Positions 28,857-34,655 of a stretch of 34,655 bases of DNA are shown here, in pieces. Both the position numbers and the translations under genes were made by a program. The notes under the pieces were generated by a model. The model saw only the letters and a program-made list of their open reading frames with translations, did not search any database and had not been told where the DNA came from. Position 1 is the first letter of the stretch. Each line of letters starts with the position of its first letter. This stretch comes from Folioceros fuciformis (lineage: Eukaryota > Anthocerotophyta > Anthocerotopsida > Anthocerotales). The stretch lies in assembly GCA_049999805.1 (NCBI GenBank), contig JBNGIO010005131.1, positions 1-34,655 on the forward strand, written 5' to 3'.

Positions 28857-29003
28857 GCACCACAGGTAAGATCAGAAGTCTCCATGCGAGTCGCGAGGAC
28901 ACAAATATGGATACTTCTCCACGCTCTAACTTGTCTGCGAAGCCGCTGCGTTCTCTCATAATTAGGGGATGTACATTCCGAATGTAGAAAGAGAATTTGA
29001 AGA
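28857..29003 (+). repeat. Direct repeat, copy 2 (266-bp offset)
   Basis: Second copy of the repeat at 28591-28737, sharing blocks such as ATTAGGGGA(C/T)GTACA and GTCCGAATG/TTCCGAATG. It lies 50 bp before the left LTR of the copia element and is followed by a 14-base A run at about 29011-29024. Confidence 0.8.
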
Positions 29004-29054
29004 CTTTATTAAAAAAAAAAAAAAACGAGATGGGAAGTTCCATCTACCCGTGAA

Positions 29055-29242
29055 TGTGACAAAGTGGAGAAAGGAAGTTGTGGTCACTGATTTTGATTTC
29101 TGGTTGAATGTCAGCAAGATGTACAATCAAGAGGCTACTTGTAGCATCTTGAGGAGTCAAGTCTCTCGAGGAGACACGTCTATTCACCTAACGAGTCACA
29201 AACTTCGATGGGTTGCAGCTTACATGAATGCATCACTGCTCA
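29055..29242 (-). repeat. 3' LTR of the copia element (188 bp)
   Basis: Plus-strand TGTGACAAAGTGG to CACTGCTCA; on the element's strand it starts TGAGCAGTGATG and ends TTTGTCACA. It is adjacent to a short G-rich polypurine-like tract (TTAATGGGGTG on the minus strand). It lacks the roughly 95-bp internal expansion of its partner. Confidence 0.9.
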
Positions 29243-29281
29243 AACACCCCATTAAGCTCAAACATCGAGATAAGGGAATTA

Positions 29282-32200
29282 TTAATAATCTAAAAGTCCT
29301 AATGCAAAAGTGAATTGAGTGTGCTTAATCCTCACAAGTGGCTTGGTGAAGATATCCGCTACTTGTTCTTCTATAGGCACATATGTTAAATGCACCTCAC
29401 CACTCTCAACCTTGGATCGTAGAAAGTGGTATATGAGCTCAATTCGTTTGGAACACTGGTGAAACCTAAGATCCTTGGAGAGAGCAATTGTAGCTTGATT
29501 GTCACAACATAGCTCAATGGGTCCTTGATGGGTAACCAAGGCCTATCAGCAGTTGGACCAACCACAGGCCTTCCTTGGCAGCAGAGGCTACTGTGATATA
29601 TTCCGATTCTGCAGAGGTGAGAGCTATGGAAGTTTGTTTCTTCATTTTCCAACTGATAGCTCCACTAGCAAGTAAGAAGACATAACCACTTGTTGACTTA
29701 TGAGAATCGGGATGACCAGCCCAATCTGCATCAGTCCAACCAATCATTTTGTATTAAGCTTTTGGAACACCCTTGGTATTTAATTCCCTTCTTCTTGGTG
29801 CCTTGCAGGTATCGAAGGATGCGTTTTACGGCAATCCAGTGAGGTAGACCATCATTAGAAAGAAATTGAGAGGTCAACGAGGTTGGTAGAGCTATGTCTG
29901 GCCGAGTGTTTTGCACGAGATGTTGGAACTACCAACAACTCCTACATACGGGACTTCCGTAGGAGTTTAAGGACACATCATCTTACTTAGTCGAGGACCT
30001 GTCTGCATCGGAGTATCAGCAGGTTTACAGTTTAACATGTTGAATTTGCTAAGCACATCCAAGACATAGCGCTCCTGATGAAGTATAATGCTCTCTTGAG
30101 GTGGATTGTATTTCACTTGAACACCCAAGCAAAACTGCATTATTCCATTGTCTCTCATGGAGAATTGCTACATGAGCTCAACTTTGGATTCTGCTAAGTA
30201 CTTCTCATCATTGGATATCATAATGACATCGTCTACATAGATGCCCATCATCAGCATTCGAGAACCTATGTTTCTAACAAATACACTGGCGTCCACATTA
30301 CTCTTGGTGTATTCTAACCTTCTGAGAGATCTGTAACACTCTTCGTACCACTTCTTACCAGATTGTTTGAGGCTTTGTGAAGCTTACAAACCAAGTGTTC
30401 TTTGTCCGGTGGTATGTATCCATCTGATTGCTTAACGTAGATCTCTTCTCGGAGTATGCCATTTAAGAATGCAGTTTGCACGTCTAATTGATGAACATGA
30501 AGGTTATGCAAAGCTGCCAAGGCTAGCATAAGACGAAGTGATGTTAGTTTCACAATTGGGGTGTATACCCTATCTTCATAATAATTGATTCCATCTCGTT
30601 GAGTGAAACCCCGGGCAACAAATTGAGCCTTCAATCTGGAGACCTGGCCATCGATGTTGTATTTTTTGCGTAGTACCCATTTGTTGCCCACGGCATGGCG
30701 TCCCAACGGTAAAGGTACAAGGCTCCAACTGTTGTTATCGATCAGGGATTGATATTCGTTGTCCATGGCCTTTCTCCAAGTTGCTGCTTCAGGTCCAGCT
30801 AGGGCTTCGTTAGTTGGAACTATGTCAAGTTGGTCAACTGTGTGAGCTACTAGACCGCGTGTTGTGGGAAATTCCAAGTCATGGAATTTGGTGCCGGGAA
30901 TGCCCTTAGTGGTTCTTGAGGAAGTGCGAACAAGAGGGGTAGGATTTGTTGTATTTCGCTCAAGAGAGGCATCCACCTGGTTCATTCATGTTACAATTTG
31001 GTGTGAGGGGAATTGCATATCATAGTTGGTTTTATTGTCAGTCTCGCTACTCTCCCCATGTGATCTGCAATGGAGGGAGTGCCCTAGAAGGCCGGGGAGT
31101 TGAAGTCATAACCAAACCCAATGGGTAGCCTAATGGAGAACCAATCGGGAAAGTGTCAAATGTGGTCGTCCAATCCAGGCCAGGGGCATCATTTGTAACA
31201 GGGGCATGGGCATCCGGAGGTGGAAGCGGAGATGTTAGGTGGGCCAAGGTTGCAGTTTAAGGAGGATCTGGGGCTGGAGGTGGCGGGTTAGGAGCAGGTT
31301 CGGGGTGGGGAGAAAATCCATGGCAAAGATTCGCTCTAAATCTGGGACACCCCCTGAAGAGAAGAGGAGGGTGGCTTCATAAAAGATGACATTTCTATGT
31401 AAGGCAACCCTACGGGTGGCACGGAGTTTGTAATCCTTCATTCCACCATTTTCGCCATAGCCAATAAACGTGAGTTTCACAAATTGGTGGTCTAATTTGC
31501 GACGCCCTTCTACTGGAATGTGTTTGTAAGCCAGACAACCAAAAATTTGAAGGTGGTTGACCTGTGACTTCCGACCTTTCCATATTTCATAAGGTGTTTT
31601 GTCTAGTAGGGTGGACGTAGCAGATAGCCGTAACTACGTCTGGCCATAAAACATTCGGTAAGGTACCTACGGCAAGAGAGCTTCTAGTGGCTTTCATACG
31701 AGAGCGATTTTGTCTTTCCACCTTGCCTAATTGGGCATGGGCATATGACACAATCTTCTGATGTACTATACCATTGGCTGATAGATAGGCTTTGAACTTA
31801 GGAGACGTAAGCTCGCCTGCATTGTCAGTTCTAAAAACTTTGATGTGCTTCCTAATCTGATTTTCCACTAACGCTTTATAGGTCTAGAAGGAGGCAAAGG
31901 CTTCCAACTTGTGCTGTAGAAAGTGGAGAAGTGACTAAAGTCACTGGAGTCCTCTTGGATGACTGAAGTTGTCCAAGAGGACGAATATGTATAGCTTGCC
32001 TGTGAGGAATGCTATTTGCATAGGGCCACAGAGGTCAGCATGGACGAGTTCAAGAATACTAATGGTAGTGCTTATTGATCTCGGGTAAGGTTGAGTATGT
32101 TGTTTGTCTAGTAAGCAACCTTCACACAAGGGAAGATCACTTGAGAATTTGTTAGGGAGCTCTTCAACCATGTTTTTGGCTTGCATTCTTTTGATTCCTT

Positions 32201-33161
32201 GAAAGTGTAAGTGGGCGAGTCTAAGGTGCCAAAGACTGGCAGATAGGTTATGGTTGAGATTGGCAGTTATCCTTACACTTGTTTTGGGCAGGTGTAGAAA
32301 CCCCAATGCCCATTGGGAACAATCCTCTTGTACGAGGACAATGTAAACGTCTTTCTTGGCCATCAAAGGTGGTTGTATGGATTAGACATCCATATTGGTT
32401 GAAGGTAATTTTGGAATTAGGGTTGCTGACGATTTGATTTACGGAGAGTAGGTTTTTAGATAACCCTGGAACGTGTAGGACGTTCATAACATGAGCAGTA
32501 AAGTCTAGTACTTATATTCGAATAGTACCCTTGTCCATAGCCATGTGGGGAGAATCATCGCCCATGAGAACCGGCAGGGTACTTCCAGAGTAGAGTATTC
32601 TAAAAACCAGTCCCTTTGTGGTGCCATGTGTTAAGTGGCCCTAGAGTCAAGAAGCCAATTATCGGGGAGTATGGAACTTGTTGCCAAGAAGGAGATGGCT
32701 GTAAAGAGGTAGGTGTTTTTGGAGCAGGTGGCTAAAGCAGATGTGCTGGGGGTACTCCCTTGGGAGTTATATACTCCAGCGGCTCTATCATGCTCCTTCT
32801 TTCTACATTCGGGGGCAATATACCCTTTTCAAGAGCAATAATGACAAGTTTTATCCTTGTGATTGGGGTTTGAAGGTGGTGGATAGTTGGGAGCAATGTT
32901 CCTAGGTCCAATTTTGAATCTAGGTCTTTGTCCACCAGCGAAGAGAACTAAAGGAGGAGAATGTGAATTTCCTTCTGCAATCAGAACATCCTCATTGCAA
33001 ATTTTGAGTAAGAGACTTGGTAAAGTCAAAGGTGCTGCTATGATAGCCTGATTAGCCTGTGTAGAAACAAATAACCTCCATGATTTTGGGAGGGCCATGA
33101 GTAGTTGCGTGACCTGTTGTTCTTCTTTTAGGTTGAGTCCAGTGGAGATGGCTTCATCCAA
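29282..33161 (-). pseudogene. Broken gag-pol of the copia element
   Basis: Minus-strand pieces in several frames. Gag (UBN2-type) lies at 33161-32829, with a zinc knuckle starting CHYC at about 32830 that is interrupted by a stop and has lost its His. Next is the GAG-pre-integrase/HHCC zinc domain at 32366-31941 (WHLRLAHLHF, then CEGC). The integrase core at 31868-31587 shows TDNAGE and VERQNR. RT at 30985-30314 has WRKAMDNEY, then LDVQTAFLNG. The YVDD active-site box is at 30228-30239 in a separate frame. RNase H at 29916-29282 has TDADWAG, then SAESEY, and ends in DIFTKPL. Multiple stops and frameshifts leave no translatable polyprotein. Confidence 0.9.
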
Positions 33162-33863
33162 TGTCCTTTCCCAGGTTTCTAGGAATTCAGAGACTGAAGC
33201 GCCTTCCTTGGTTTGATCGAGGCTAGTTTTTGAGCAAGTTTACCTTTTGAAGGGATGCTGCTAATTTAGTCCATAGCAATTTTGCAATCGGCTGTCGTTT
33301 GATAGTTGGCAAGATCCTGTCTCCAATGTGAAGGATGAGTTTCGCATGGGCAAAGGCATCCTTAATGATCCATGCAGGTTTGTTTGCATGCCCTATGGGT
33401 GGTGTAGATTCCGTGCCATCAACTATAGACCTTAGTGTTAGCCTTTTGAGGAAGGATTCTACCGTTATTGACCATGTGGCATAATTTAGGTGTGTAAGTT
33501 TTTTTATCTAATAGTTTCTTGCTTGTGAAAGGCTGGAGGATGCCATCGGAAAAGAAGAGGAAGCCTTTAAGATTGAGCATATGAATAATGTCTGTGATGA
33601 GGTCTAGGTAATTGATGTGCTTCCTTAGTTGTAGTATGAAATCGAAATCATGATTTATTATTGTAGTTCATTGTAATTTGTATAGGTTGGATTGTACACC
33701 TTTGCAATGTTGATAAGAGAAATGTGGGACTTGGAGTGTATCTACAAGTTGCTTCAGCATGTTTGAGTCCTGCATTCTTAGTTTATGGGTTTGTCTTGAG
33801 GGGTTAGGAAACCTCTCTAATCTATAGGATTGATATGATTGATTGTAGCCTCTCATTGGAGAT

Positions 33864-33882
33864 AATCATGGCTCTAATACCG
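33864..33882 (-). other. Primer-binding site (initiator Met tRNA)
   Basis: Directly inside the 5' LTR, the minus strand reads CGGTATTAGAGCCATGATT. This is close to the plant copia consensus TGGTATCAGAGCCATGGTT, complementary to the 3' end of tRNA-iMet. It confirms element orientation and the LTR boundary at 33883. Confidence 0.85.
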
Positions 33883-34165
33883 TGTGACAAAGTGGGGAAA
33901 AGAAGTTGTGGGTACTGATTTTGGTTTTTGGTTGAATGTCGGTAAGATGTACAATCAAGAGGCTACTTGTAGCATCTTGAAGGGTCAAGTCTCTCGAGGA
34001 GACACGTTTACTCGAGAGATGTCTATTCACCTAACGAGACATCTATTCACCTAACGAGTCTACTCGAGACCTAACGAGTCTACTCGAGAGACGTCTATTC
34101 ACCTAACAAGTCGCGAATGTTCAAACCTCGATGGGTTGCATCTTACATGAATGCATCACTGCTCA
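33883..34165 (-). repeat. 5' LTR of the copia element (283 bp, internally expanded)
   Basis: Matches the 3' LTR at both ends but is about 95 bp longer. At about 34006-34108 the motif CTATTCACCTAACGAG and a TACTCGAGA/GACCTAACGAG unit are repeated several times, where the 3' LTR has one copy. Confidence 0.9.
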
Positions 34166-34655
34166 TAATGAGCATGGGAACAACTCGCAACGAGAAAAGC
34201 CAAGAATGGAAGGCCTAGCCCCCTTGTCCGCCTAGCTTGTAACTCCCTATCACCGCCAAGATGTCGTATTCAGGTTATGGCCTACTTATAAATATAATAG
34301 AGTTAGGGTTAGGGTCGCATAATTATATAAATAGCCAGTGTTTATTAATTAAGTCCAAAAGATGGATAGCTATAGACGCGTCTAAGGGTCGTGTCCTAAA
34401 TATTAAACGCCACGCTCACAGGTCACCATGAACAGGTGCCCGCATGCCTTTTAAGGCCACACGGCCCTCAATCAAGCATTCTTTCTTTTTCTCTCTTCTT
34501 GCTTCCATCTCCTCCTCGTTCGATCCTGCAATCCGCTTCATGGTTGGCAAGTAATCGCACCTTACTTTGTCAAGATTGCACAAATAATATAAATTCCTAT
34601 CCCTCACCTGCAACACAGCTCCTGGTCGAGGTGTATGAATTAGTAGTAATCTTGC
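34166..34655. other. Flank with AT-rich promoter-like tract, no gene seen
   Basis: Contains two telomere-like units (TTAGGGTTAGGG, 34303-34314) and TATA-like tttataaat and ttatataaat sequences near 34285-34330. It could be the promoter of a gene beyond the window. A 66-aa minus-strand frame (34416-34616) has no recognisable motif. Confidence 0.4.

Larger units (their letters stand above)
29055..34165 (-). mobile_element. Degenerate Ty1/copia LTR retrotransposon
   Basis: A 5.1-kb element in minus orientation, bounded by LTRs (29055-29242 and 33883-34165) with TG...CA ends. An initiator-Met-tRNA primer site lies inside the 33883 end. Domains in the order gag, integrase, reverse transcriptase, RNase H define copia. 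The two LTRs differ at roughly one base in twelve in their shared first 125 bp, mostly transitions, and pol has stops and frameshifts, so it is old and inactive. The 5-bp flanks (gtgaa left, taatg right) do not match, so no target-site duplication survives. Confidence 0.93.

Noticed and set aside
34303-34314. Telomere repeat (TTAGGGTTAGGG)
   Set aside because: Only two units; too short for a telomere or an interstitial array, and possibly just a promoter telo-box.

Overview
The window is nuclear DNA from a land plant. The evidence is multi-exon genes with short GT-AG introns (about 75-360 nt), a very long organelle-type PLS pentatricopeptide-repeat (PPR) protein, NEDD8- and SUMO-pathway enzymes with plant-like exon structures, and a decayed Ty1/copia retrotransposon. 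The long PPR, with its unusual insertion, and two genes of bacterial or fungal type suggest a seed-free plant. My impression is a fern or a relative, but this cannot be proved from the sequence alone.

Layout. 1-4.66 kb: mostly non-coding, with microsatellites and one small single-exon basic protein (2558-3028 +). 4.67-14.3 kb is a compact block: a DJ-1/PfpI (isonitrile-hydratase-like) gene (+), RPL23/uL14 (-), MMS21/NSE2 SUMO ligase (+), a PLS-E PPR gene (-), and the NEDD8-conjugating enzyme UBC12/RCE1 (-). DJ-1 and RPL23 converge. RPL23 and MMS21 diverge from a 256-bp promoter that contains perfect palindromes. MMS21 and PPR converge. 14.3-17.0 kb is a gene graveyard: exons of a P5C dehydrogenase (ALDH12) with a premature stop, then a frameshifted PPR fragment, then a trace of an F-box gene. 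17.0-18.1 kb: an F-box gene (-). 19.1-21.9 kb: an eight-exon ABC1/COQ8 atypical kinase (-) with one GC-AG intron. 22.8 kb: a 49-bp relic of RPL23 exon 3. 23.3-24.7 kb: a six-exon CCR/DFR-type reductase (+). 25.4-26.9 kb: a seven-exon AIG1/ADTRP-type membrane hydrolase (+), assembled here from small exons and easy to miss. 27.1-28.3 kb: an intron-less, GC-rich, bacterial/fungal-type MetE-like methyltransferase (-) broken by two frameshifts. 28.6-29.0 kb: a 147-bp direct repeat. 29.06-34.17 kb: a degenerate Ty1/copia element on the minus strand with unequal LTRs. The remainder shows no gene.

The intact genes do not form one pathway. They are typical dispersed plant housekeeping genes: translation, SMC5/6-linked SUMOylation, cullin neddylation, organelle RNA processing, ubiquinone synthesis, and phenylpropanoid/ketide-type reduction. 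The unusual parts are the two prokaryote-like enzymes, the lipid-hydrolase-like membrane protein, the repeated 16-residue insertion in the PPR array, and the cluster of gene relics. I found no coherent new defence or mobile system beyond these.
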